From Gammaproteobacteria bacterium (GTDB lineage: Bacteria; Pseudomonadota; Gammaproteobacteria; Pseudomonadales; Azotimanducaceae), in the NCBI GenBank assembly GCA_026707045.1, contig JAPOXO010000072.1:1-57631 (forward strand): a stretch of DNA of 57,631 nt, read 5' to 3'. Below, piece by piece: positions 42,368 to 50,410 of the stretch. Numbering within the stretch: position 1 is the first letter of the stretch; each line of letters begins with the position of its first letter. Both the position numbers and the translations under genes were made by a program. The notes under the pieces are model-generated. The model was not told where the DNA came from. It saw only the letters and a program-made list of their open reading frames with translations, and made no database searches.

Positions 42368-44547
42368 CGCAGCAGACTCTCAACAGCCTTTTCCACATCA
42401 TTAGGGTGGTCAAACCAGTACTCATGAAGCAAAGGCTTAATCTGAGTCTCGATAATCGACTGATACCAGGTCTCATGTTGGTCCAGAGGCTCTTCCGGTA
42501 CAAAATAGCTGTGCCCGATTTGAAAACCAGAACCGAGATCTTGATGTCCACAGATCTGTTCGTTGAGATTGGTCAAGTTTTCGTTTATACGCTCAACTAG
42601 TACATCTGGAACGTCGAAATTGATCAGGTAATCACGAAACTTCTCAGTTCCGAATGCAGGTGCGAGAGTCTCGAATGCGAATCGACGTCGAAGCGCATAA
42701 TCCACAATTGCAAGAGAGCGGTCCGCCGTATTCATTAATCCGAGAAGATATACATTCTCCGGGACGCTGAAGCGTTGTCCCGTCTCACTATAAGTGAGTG
42801 CAATTTCATGCTCCGAACCCCTCTTATCCCCTTCGATGAGCATGAGCAATTCCCCGAAGATCCGTGACAGATTGCCTCGGTTGATTTCGTCAATGATGAA
42901 CACGAACGGAACATCTGGCTGCGTTTCCGCAGTCTTGCAGAATTCGTAGAACACGCCGTTGCGAAGAGTAAAACCCCCAGTTTCTGTAGGTCGCCAACCC
43001 TGAACGAAATCTTCATACGAGTAAGATTGATGAAATTGCACCATCTCGATGGATTCGGATGTCTTTTTCTCGATCAGACACCAAGCGATTCTTCGTGCGA
43101 TGAATGTCTTCCCTACTCCGGGCGGACCTTGAAGAATGAGGTTCTTTCGAAGTCTAATGGAGTCTAGAATTCGTAGGAACTGAGTTTGCTCTAAGAAAAG
43201 TGGTCCGAGAGCTCTTTCGATGCCATATGGTTCAATCTCTTCTTCTCCATCAATTCTCGCGAAAAAGTCGCGTAACCAAGTCTTATATGGGGTGAAGCAA
43301 GTCATTATCTTTGATGAAATCTTGCCTTCAACTTCAATTGGAGTCTCAAGCGCATGCCAATCTACAGTTCTAACGTGCTGGAAGGTAGCACGTTGTGGCT
43401 GGTAGCTGTATTCACCGGTAACGGTCCCCCAACCAAGTACTGTTCTTCCACTCTTCTGAACTAAAAGAAAGTCACCGACCTTTAGTTCATGTACGAATTC
43501 CCATGTCCAAAGCGATCGCATCACGGGGTTTTCACCAGCTCCTGCCTCGACAAGCTTGCCGTGTACGGCTTCCCTAGACTTAAACTGCGTGAGATCGCCT
43601 AATACTCCCCATGGAATCCCGAAAATCCCAAGTTTGCGGAACTCTTCCCACAAGGTTGCGCCAACACCAGGTGCTACTAGCCAGACGTCTGCAGAACCAA
43701 ATCGCTCTCGATACCATTCTTCGTCGCTTGGAACACTTCCGTCCTCGTCTTTCCCGTCTCTCCATACATCGCGGAATCTGCGATCGTAGAAGTCAATTTC
43801 CTCTCCGGGATGTTCATTCTCTAGGAGTTTTCTAATTTTTAGAACAGCTGAATCTAGTCCAACCAAATCCAGATTCTCAACACTCGTCGTTATACCCCCA
43901 GCCTTTCCGTAGGCCTGAACCATTTTCTGTTTGTGATTACGCACTACGGAGGGTTCAAATTCGTCTGGAAACAGCAAATAGAGCAAGACATGTCGAAATT
44001 GTCGCCGTTCAGCGCCTTCGTTTGTGTCGAGCCATTTTGCGAAATTCCAAGCATCTTGTAGCAAGCTTTCGCGATCTGGTAAGGACAAAGAGAACCACGA
44101 GGACATAAGGATGACAATGAAAGAAAACTCCTTATCACGCTGGATCTGATAGGCCGGCCCCGGGTGTACGGCCCCCTGATTTAGCACGTCCTGTAAGGCC
44201 CAGTGTTCTGATGGAAACTGCCTAGCTGACCAGTCCCACGCCATACGAATCTGTTTGATTTTCGACTCTCTTCCGGCAGAGCTGATAAGCAGCCAGAAAA
44301 GCCAGGTGACCTCAGCCCACAAACGTTTTGCTTCCGGTGTCGTATTGGCAAGTTGATCCTTCAGTTTGTCAACAAACGATCGATTTCCCGTGTCCGGACG
44401 TTGGACGAAGTGTGTATTAAGTTCTTTGAAATGCTCTAGCGTCCAAAGATTCTCTTCGCCAAACAAAGAACCGCTACCTATCAGGCAACGCTGTTTCCAC
44501 ATTTGAGCTGCTTCAAGGATTGGTTTGCATTTAGCGAGTCGGCTCAT
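42364..44547 (-). CDS. McrB-type AAA+ GTPase/ATPase with EVE-like domain
   Basis: A protein of about 727 residues. The N-terminal part (~1-300) is of unknown fold and repeat-poor. An EVE-like reader (about 300-405, with GIFGIPWGVLGDLTQFKS and VGDFLLVQKSGRTVLGWG) likely recognises modified bases. The AAA+ motor follows: Walker A LQGPPGVGKTFIARRIA near 470, Walker B FIIDEINRGNLSRIFGEL near 550, and the McrB signature LMNTADRSLA near 606. The start at 44547 has a GGAG box; an upstream ATG adds nine residues. Confidence 0.92.
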   Translation of the reverse strand: MSRLAKCKPILEAAQMWKQRCLIGSGSLFGEENLWTLEHFKELNTHFVQRPDTGNRSFVDKLKDQLANTTPEAKRLWAEVTWLFWLLISSAGRESKIKQIRMAWDWSARQFPSEHWALQDVLNQGAVHPGPAYQIQRDKEFSFIVILMSSWFSLSLPDRESLLQDAWNFAKWLDTNEGAERRQFRHVLLYLLFPDEFEPSVVRNHKQKMVQAYGKAGGITTSVENLDLVGLDSAVLKIRKLLENEHPGEEIDFYDRRFRDVWRDGKDEDGSVPSDEEWYRERFGSADVWLVAPGVGATLWEEFRKLGIFGIPWGVLGDLTQFKSREAVHGKLVEAGAGENPVMRSLWTWEFVHELKVGDFLLVQKSGRTVLGWGTVTGEYSYQPQRATFQHVRTVDWHALETPIEVEGKISSKIMTCFTPYKTWLRDFFARIDGEEEIEPYGIERALGPLFLEQTQFLRILDSIRLRKNLILQGPPGVGKTFIARRIAWCLIEKKTSESIEMVQFHQSYSYEDFVQGWRPTETGGFTLRNGVFYEFCKTAETQPDVPFVFIIDEINRGNLSRIFGELLMLIEGDKRGSEHEIALTYSETGQRFSVPENVYLLGLMNTADRSLAIVDYALRRRFAFETLAPAFGTEKFRDYLINFDVPDVLVERINENLTNLNEQICGHQDLGSGFQIGHSYFVPEEPLDQHETWYQSIIETQIKPLLHEYWFDHPNDVEKAVESLLR

Positions 44548-44845
44548 TGTCACTCCTGTCTCTTTCGGCATCAATAACTTGGTTTACAGCAAGTCATTCA
44601 AGCTAGGTATTTTTGCGTAGTGTATCCGCACGTAGTCATGGAAGACAGTTTCTTTCTATGGATACATTCTCATTGAGCGGCAATATCCTTCGTCGTCTCA
44701 GATGCACTTTGGACTTTGAAACTGCGGCCATATCGAGCTAGTGAATGTGGCCCAAAATTCATTCCAATCAGATGCGAACAAGCATGGGAGGCGGGAGTAG
44801 AATGGATGTCGGCCAGAAAAATGTTGGAGCGATAGGAATACGGGG

Positions 44846-45454
44846 GTGACTGAACGACTCAAGAGAGATGGTGGCAACCCCTATCAAGCACCCTCGTCGG
44901 AATTAGTCGACCAATTTAAAGGCGAAGGAGAATGGTCTGATTTCACAATCCGACGTGCCAAGGAATTTGCACGTTGCGTCTTCTTGGGGTATTCCATAGC
45001 CATCAGCATTTACATTTTCGCTACGATTGCTCTAGATGTGATATTGCTTGTATGGAGCGAAGTTTCTTTCAGTGCCGCATACACCAAGCACCTGATACTT
45101 TTATTGGCCATCATAACCGCCCCTGCTTGCGCTAACCCGTACAGCTGGTTGTATGTCCGATACCAAAGACGGAAGCGGTCCTTTGTGAAGTTTCTTGAAT
45201 CGAGACAAAAGCAACTTGATCGACCTTACAGTCGACCGTTTCCGGTGTCAGTATTCATTTTGCTCGCCAGTTTGTTGCTCTTAATATATCGAGAGGCGAT
45301 TTTGGATGTACGGGATTTGGAGCTTACCTGGCTCACCGAGAGAGGGTGGGCTCTAATAGCTTTACCCTTAGCAATGCCAATTGTGTACTTTGTTATAAGA
45401 GATACGCATCGCAGGGCTAAAGTCTTGCTCGAAAGGATGTTGTCGAGCGGTTGA
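44846..45454 (+). CDS. NPYxxP membrane protein, paralogue 1
   Basis: A 202-residue protein with a GTG start. N-terminal motif GGNPYQAPSSEL is followed by four hydrophobic segments: helices about residues 50-75, 83-105, 128-150 and 170-187. A basic loop between helix pairs reads RYQRRKRSFVKFLESRQKQL. It is the first of three tandem homologues (45570-46178, 46368-46991). The NPYxxP start is seen in a number of uncharacterised bacterial membrane proteins. Position between McrBC and HipBA makes a defence link possible but unproved. Confidence 0.7.
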   Translation: MTERLKRDGGNPYQAPSSELVDQFKGEGEWSDFTIRRAKEFARCVFLGYSIAISIYIFATIALDVILLVWSEVSFSAAYTKHLILLLAIITAPACANPYSWLYVRYQRRKRSFVKFLESRQKQLDRPYSRPFPVSVFILLASLLLLIYREAILDVRDLELTWLTERGWALIALPLAMPIVYFVIRDTHRRAKVLLERMLSSG

Positions 45455-45569
45455 ATGGATAGACTGACTCTGGTGAAGGAAAGTTGCCCAGAGCGGCAAC
45501 CTCGATATTGGTCCAGCTATATTTAGACGAATGAGTTTAGGTCTCAGATTCGTCAAAATTCCGGGTGAA

Positions 45570-46178
45570 ATGATCGAAATTAGTAAGAAATCCAATAATC
45601 CCTACCAAGTCCCTTCTTCAAACTTGGCGGACGATTCGGACGGTCAGCAGGAATGGACTCGGACTGCAGCTAGGTTGGCAGAACGACGCGATCGCGCATC
45701 ATTTTGCGCCTATATCTCAGCTGTTTACTTTTCTGTGTTCTCGACTATGATACTGGATGTTGTTTTGTTTGGATGGGGGGCAAGTCTTTATGGAAGTATA
45801 GTTTTCTCGACTCCAATAGCCTATGCCGTGACTCTTGCTTTAGGTTATCCCATAAGTAAGCTAACAGTCCACTTTCAACGTAAAGAGAAAACTGTATCAA
45901 AATTCATATCAGGACAACTAAATGAGCTAGATAGGTGGTACAGCAAACCAATTATCACAACGATTTTGGTACCGTTTGCGAGTGTTGTTGCCTTGTTTGT
46001 CTTTCTTTTTCTCGAGGAATATAGTCTGCTTATTCATGATCTAGATTCGTCTCAACTTGCGCGAAGGTTCAGTGCTTTGCTAGCGCTGCCAGTTATGATG
46101 CCGATAACCCACATTCTTGTTAGGCGGTCACAACGTAAAGTAAGAGACTTGCTCGAGAAAATGTCTGAGAGTTGTTAG
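45570..46178 (+). CDS. NPYxxP membrane protein, paralogue 2
   Basis: About 202 residues from the ATG at 45570 (MIEISKKSNNPYQVPSSNL). An earlier ATG at 45531 would add 13 residues. Same layout as its neighbours: acidic linker, helix pair, basic loop (HFQRKEKTVSKFISGQL), helix pair. Similar positions and length point to tandem duplication, followed by strong divergence. Function unknown. Confidence 0.65.
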   Translation: MIEISKKSNNPYQVPSSNLADDSDGQQEWTRTAARLAERRDRASFCAYISAVYFSVFSTMILDVVLFGWGASLYGSIVFSTPIAYAVTLALGYPISKLTVHFQRKEKTVSKFISGQLNELDRWYSKPIITTILVPFASVVALFVFLFLEEYSLLIHDLDSSQLARRFSALLALPVMMPITHILVRRSQRKVRDLLEKMSESC

Positions 46179-46367
46179 ACAGGGAAGTTCGGGCACTTTG
46201 GTGAGGGCATGTTGCGCAGTCCTATATGAGTGAAAGGCTTGAACCGTATACGTGCCCGTACAACCTGCTTCACAAGATCCGAGGTAGCAGCTAATTCTAT
46301 GCCTACACCTTAGATGTTCGCGTTGTAGCGGAGTGGTACCGATACAACGAAAAATTGGATTCACCCA

Positions 46368-46991
46368 TTGACCGATCTGAACGAGAACGCCAAAAACCCA
46401 TATAGGGCACCGGTGGCGAAATTAGAGGACGAAAATCCGTCGCAGTTAGGGGATGAATCTCGTGATGCTAGGAATTGGTCTAAATTCACAATCCGGTGTG
46501 CGGAGAAGTATTATCAATGCTGTACGGTTGGTATGCTTTCCTCACTCTGCATCTACGTACTAGCTACGATCGTCGCAGGTATCCTAGTGAAAGTATGGTT
46601 TGTAAGTAGTAGTGGTTATCCATACTTGTGGGGAATGCTGTTTGGATGGCTCTTAGCACTTGCGTTTAGCGTCCCAATTAGCAAAATGAACGTTTCCCAT
46701 TCCAAGCGAAGGAAATCTGTAAAGGAATTCGTTGAAAAGAGAGAAAAGGAACGTCGAAATCCGTTCAACCATCCCCTAGCATTGACGTTGGTCTTGTTAT
46801 TTGCTTTCTCAGTGGCTATATTGGCTTTGGCATGTTTTCTCGATTTACCGGAATTCGATTTGCAAGAGCTAGCCATTCAAAGTCGGGTTTTGCTAGCTAC
46901 GCCGCTTGTAGCGCCATTAGTGTATGTCGTTTTGAACGCTACAACGAGACGAGCAGGCTACTGGCTGGATTTGATGGCATCGAAATCCTAG
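46368..46991 (+). CDS. NPYxxP membrane protein, paralogue 3
   Basis: A 207-residue protein with a TTG start. It begins MTDLNENAKNPYRAPVAKL and has the same four-helix layout and a basic loop (SHSKRRKSVKEFVEKREK). The gap to paralogue 2 (about 190 bp) is longer than that between 1 and 2. It converges with hipA. Confidence 0.65.
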   Translation: MTDLNENAKNPYRAPVAKLEDENPSQLGDESRDARNWSKFTIRCAEKYYQCCTVGMLSSLCIYVLATIVAGILVKVWFVSSSGYPYLWGMLFGWLLALAFSVPISKMNVSHSKRRKSVKEFVEKREKERRNPFNHPLALTLVLLFAFSVAILALACFLDLPEFDLQELAIQSRVLLATPLVAPLVYVVLNATTRRAGYWLDLMASKS

Positions 46992-47085
46992 CTGCGTCTT
47001 TAAAAAAAGGAATCGTGCAATTGGAAACGGCATGTGTAACGACTGTATAACTCTTGGTGTGCCGGGAGATTTGAGTACAGCTACT

Positions 47086-48345
47086 TCAAGAGTTGATAGC
47101 AAACTCTTGTTGTTGTCTCTCGATATACCGAGCGATAGTTCGAGTGTGTTCATCCGATATCTCGTGTTCCCGAAGCAGGGACCGACAACTACTCAACGCA
47201 TCAATCACTAGTTCAATTGTTTTTAGTGCATCGCGTCTTGAAATAGAAGCCTGTTTGGCGACTTCTAACACATCACTACGAGCAATTTCTTTGTGGCGTC
47301 CATTGACTCCCAAGGCATGCTTGCCTGCCATTCCTATGTTCCAACAAATATCGAAAGCGGGTGTACAAGACCACTCTCCGGTTTCTGTGAGCATGAATGC
47401 AAAATTTCGAGGATGGTCGTCCCGATTTCCGGCAGTGATGTTGAATACCATTTGACGAAACAAGAACAGCTTGTGTGCATAGTTGCGAGTCAAGAAATCT
47501 GAAAGCTTGAAGAGGTCTGAATACTCGAGCTCCGCGTTTCTGCTATCGACATTCAGTAAGGAGGATGCACTTTGCACAAACAACCGTTGCCCATGTCTCT
47601 TTCTGTCAAAGCGACGGGTAAGGAAGTGTGAGTGCCCTTTTTCACCACGAAAAAGTCTCACTCCGCTCATATGAATGTCTGCTATGCTAGCCAGTTGGGC
47701 ATAGACATATTCGACAGTACCGACATGTCGGGCAGTTGGATTTGTGGCTGACGAGAGTTTCACTAACCAATGCGAGAAACTGTCAGAGAGGCGACCAGAG
47801 CCTTCAACCACTTCACTTCCGTTGTAGCCGATTACTAGTTTGGGTTGTCCTCCTGCGGCTGGAGTTCCATTGGATGCAAAGAATTGATCCACGTCGGAGA
47901 CAGACCCACCATAGAGGTCGCTAGCCGTAGCTGCGGCCTTCGTTAGGTCCAGCGGCTCCTGACTACTTCTTGTGGGAGCAGTTGAATGCGGAGGACTGTA
48001 GGTCAATGCACCCATTCCACGATTAGCGATGAAGGCGAGACGATCTAGAGGAGTTATCTCATTGTGCGATACTCCGCACTGCTGAAAGTAGCGATCCATG
48101 ATGAATCTACCCCAACCATCCGGCAAACTGTCGTGGAAGATGCTGTGTAGGCCTCCAAACGGGGAGATGGGAGCTGGTTGCGGTTTGGTTGTCTTCTCCA
48201 GAAGTAAAGGAGACGGGTTGAACCCCAAATCTAGAAATTCTGAGTCAAACTCGAACCAGGCTCGTTGATCATGCCAGACAAGCGTTCCCATTCTTACAGG
48301 ATCGGATTGCTGAATTCCGTGAAAGTGAACGTTGAGTCGATTCAA
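47086..48345 (-). CDS. hipA: HipA-type serine/threonine kinase toxin
   Basis: A 419-residue HipA family kinase. The N-terminal subdomain has FHDSLPDGWGRFIMDRYF. The nucleotide/Gly-rich loop is GGQPKLVIGYNG. The catalytic Asp-containing NITAGNRDDHPRNFAFML lies near residues 303-320, followed by the metal-binding aspartate in TPAFDICWN. HipA-type toxins phosphorylate translation factors such as glutamyl-tRNA synthetase, and HipB neutralises them. Catalytic residues look intact. It follows hipB by 14 bp. Confidence 0.92.
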   Translation of the reverse strand: MNRLNVHFHGIQQSDPVRMGTLVWHDQRAWFEFDSEFLDLGFNPSPLLLEKTTKPQPAPISPFGGLHSIFHDSLPDGWGRFIMDRYFQQCGVSHNEITPLDRLAFIANRGMGALTYSPPHSTAPTRSSQEPLDLTKAAATASDLYGGSVSDVDQFFASNGTPAAGGQPKLVIGYNGSEVVEGSGRLSDSFSHWLVKLSSATNPTARHVGTVEYVYAQLASIADIHMSGVRLFRGEKGHSHFLTRRFDRKRHGQRLFVQSASSLLNVDSRNAELEYSDLFKLSDFLTRNYAHKLFLFRQMVFNITAGNRDDHPRNFAFMLTETGEWSCTPAFDICWNIGMAGKHALGVNGRHKEIARSDVLEVAKQASISRRDALKTIELVIDALSSCRSLLREHEISDEHTRTIARYIERQQQEFAINS

Positions 48346-48359
48346 GATCTATCCATTGG

Positions 48360-48635
48360 TTACAAGTCTATTTCGTCCAAAGATCGTAAGTCCTCCCGTG
48401 CCAGTTGGTTCAGATCTTTTAGATCACAATAGTGGTTCCACAGCACTAGGAATTGACGAAGGGAGATTTCACCTGTGTCTTCAAAACGCCTAATGGTTGC
48501 TTCAGGTACGCCAGTTTGGGCACTCGCCTTGCTTCGACTATGCTTGCGGGATCGACGAGTTCGCTTCACGACGTGGGCCAATCGCTGCTGAACCTCATAA
48601 GGAGTTGCAAATCTTGATAATATAGTATCATTCAT
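48360..48635 (-). CDS. hipB: HipB-type antitoxin, XRE helix-turn-helix
   Basis: A protein of about 91 residues with a helix-turn-helix (KASAQTGVPEATIRRFEDTG, then SLRQFLVLW). It binds DNA and the HipA kinase. The ATG at 48635 is chosen; an ATG four codons upstream is possible. The start codons lie in a near-palindrome (GATAATATAGTATC near 48616-48630) that may be its operator. Confidence 0.85.
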   Translation of the reverse strand: MNDTILSRFATPYEVQQRLAHVVKRTRRSRKHSRSKASAQTGVPEATIRRFEDTGEISLRQFLVLWNHYCDLKDLNQLAREDLRSLDEIDL

Positions 48636-49050
48636 TTGGAATAACAAGTTACTTTTGCTATTATCTTATCAAATCTGATTCACAATGCTCACTGTTAATT
48701 AGTTTCAGTTTAATCAGAATTGCCCAAAAAGCGGAGGAAAAAGCGCTTTTCAGTGATTTTTTAAGCGTATTGTTGATCGCCGCCTTGAATTTAGCACTTG
48801 AAAACTCTAAGATAGTCCCCACATACACCTTGAATGGACATTGCGGAGGTCTTCAACACCGAAAACGAAGAGTCAGGACGGGTCTATAGAAAAGCTCACC
48901 CGTTCGACGAATTTCTAGTATTTTCTAGTTCGCCACCTATCACTCAGGCGCGTTAGCACCTGACTTCTCACAGTCGTCTAAGGAGGCTCACCAAATCTAG
49001 CTCAATAAATTTCCTCTACTTTTCCGTTACTTACTACTGGAGGCTACTCT
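48636..49050. other. Divergent promoter region, hipBA / ARPP-1 gene
   Basis: No gene seen. A 12-bp palindrome AAAAGCGCTTTT (48739-48750) is followed by a T-run on the + strand. The ARPP-1 gene has a good GGAGG box at its start. AT-rich stretches next to hipB on the - strand suit a promoter, but no clear -10/-35 pair can be fixed. Confidence 0.5.
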
Positions 49051-50079
49051 ATGAGCGCTATCACTAGCATTCTTTCCGAGTTGCAGTTAGGTGATCCCGC
49101 CCACTGTGACAATCTTTCCCTTGTGCCCTTGTTCAGCGATGTTCAAGAGGATTTCACTTACATAACCCTCGAGAAGGGTCTGGAGACCACGACCGTGGAA
49201 ATCGAAGAGCTCGACGGTGGAGCTAGAGTCTCAGACATCTTGCTTCGAAATCTTTCAGATAGTCCAGTGCTCCTGATTGAGGGAGAAGAGCTTCTTGGTG
49301 CGATGCAAAATCGAATCTTAAACGTCTCTGTGCTGGTGTCGCCTCTCACAAAGCAGGTAATTCCAGTCTCCTGTGTCGAAGCGGGACGTTGGAACCACCA
49401 GGAAAGTGACCCAAGCAAACAGAAGTTTTCTACAGCAAACCGTATGCACTACGCGAGAGGACGAGCCCTGGAAAGCCGGGCAGTATCCTTGAATCTTCAA
49501 GCCTCCCGTGAGTATCGAAGCGATCAAAGCAAAATTTGGCAGGACATTGACGAGAAATCTGCACGACTCAATGTCCATTCCGAATCCTCAGCAGCCGATG
49601 CCATGTATGTTTCAAAGAGCACGAAAATCGACAAATTCGTCAATTCATTCAAGCACTTGCCTAGCCAGGTAGGGTCGGTCTTCCTTGTGGACGGCAAGGT
49701 CTCAGGATTGGATCTCTACTCCAATGAAAGTATTCACACGCAAATGCTTCCTCGGCTGATTCGCAGCTATGCACTTGATGCCATTGATTCCAGTTTATCT
49801 AGCGCTACAAGTGATCCCAAAGCGACGGATTCTAACAAGGACGAAAATGCCACGAAGGCTGTCGATGAGTTTCTTGCTCAGCTCAGCAACTCTTGGAGCA
49901 AACGGTTCAAGGGAGTGTGTATGGGGGAGAACATTCGGTTCATGGACGACAGACTTACTGGTAGTGCATTGGAATTCGAAGAACGCGTACTGCATTTGAC
50001 AGCATTCACCCTGCCAAAAGAGGAAACCGAGTCTCCCGTTCAATATAGGGAACGACGCATTCGGCCCCTAGCCAGCTAG
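49051..50079 (+). CDS. ARPP-1-like protein (DUF6569)
   Basis: A 342-residue soluble protein. The landmarks are YITLEKGLETTTVEIEEL, SPVLLIEGEELLGAMQNRIL, NVSVLVSPLTKQVIPVSCVE and AGRWNH, which match from memory the ARPP-1 domain described in predicted ADP-ribosylation/immune gene neighbourhoods. Biochemistry is not established. It is alone on its strand next to HipBA, and its transcript ends in a strong hairpin. Confidence 0.75.
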   Translation: MSAITSILSELQLGDPAHCDNLSLVPLFSDVQEDFTYITLEKGLETTTVEIEELDGGARVSDILLRNLSDSPVLLIEGEELLGAMQNRILNVSVLVSPLTKQVIPVSCVEAGRWNHQESDPSKQKFSTANRMHYARGRALESRAVSLNLQASREYRSDQSKIWQDIDEKSARLNVHSESSAADAMYVSKSTKIDKFVNSFKHLPSQVGSVFLVDGKVSGLDLYSNESIHTQMLPRLIRSYALDAIDSSLSSATSDPKATDSNKDENATKAVDEFLAQLSNSWSKRFKGVCMGENIRFMDDRLTGSALEFEERVLHLTAFTLPKEETESPVQYRERRIRPLAS

Positions 50080-50099
50080 CGATTAGCGAGTATAAGAAC

Positions 50100-50138
50100 G
50101 GATTGGTTCGAGATTTCCTCGAGCCAATCCTCCTCTTC
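50100..50138 (+). terminator. Intrinsic terminator after the ARPP-1 gene
   Basis: A 13-bp stem (50100-50112 with 50118-50130, one T/G wobble) has the 5-nt loop ATTTC and a pyrimidine-rich tail. It is 20 bp after the stop. Confidence 0.7.
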
Positions 50139-50329
50139 TTACATTCACTTTCGAACTGACAAGCTCTCGATTTTCGAACTCGTAACTCGCAATGCCACAC
50201 TTTTGTTGCTACAACTAACGCATGGATGCGCGGACCGTCAACGAAAAGCTCAAGAAACGCCAAAACTGTGGTAAAGTACATGTCAACAATGTGCGTCCGG
50301 CACTCCGCATTCAACCAAGGAGAATTCAA

Positions 50330-50347
50330 ATGACCGATATCAACTGA
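50330..50347 (+). CDS. Five-codon minigene with strong ribosome-binding site
   Basis: AAGGAG is followed, at ideal distance, by ATGACCGATATCAACTGA. An inverted pair GTCCGGC (50295-50301) and GCCGGAC (50371-50377) encloses it. It could be a regulatory minigene or the leftover start of a deleted gene, such as the missing ATPase of the next permease. Confidence 0.3.
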   Translation: MTDIN

Positions 50348-50410
50348 CAACTTAGGTATTAAGGTGGTGCGCCGGACTTCATCACACCTAATGTAGCGAG
50401 CACAACAAAG

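Noticed and set aside
44785..44848. Short + strand ORF upstream of NPYxxP paralogue 1
   Set aside because: Only about 20 codons, no ribosome-binding site; its end merely overlaps the GTG start region.
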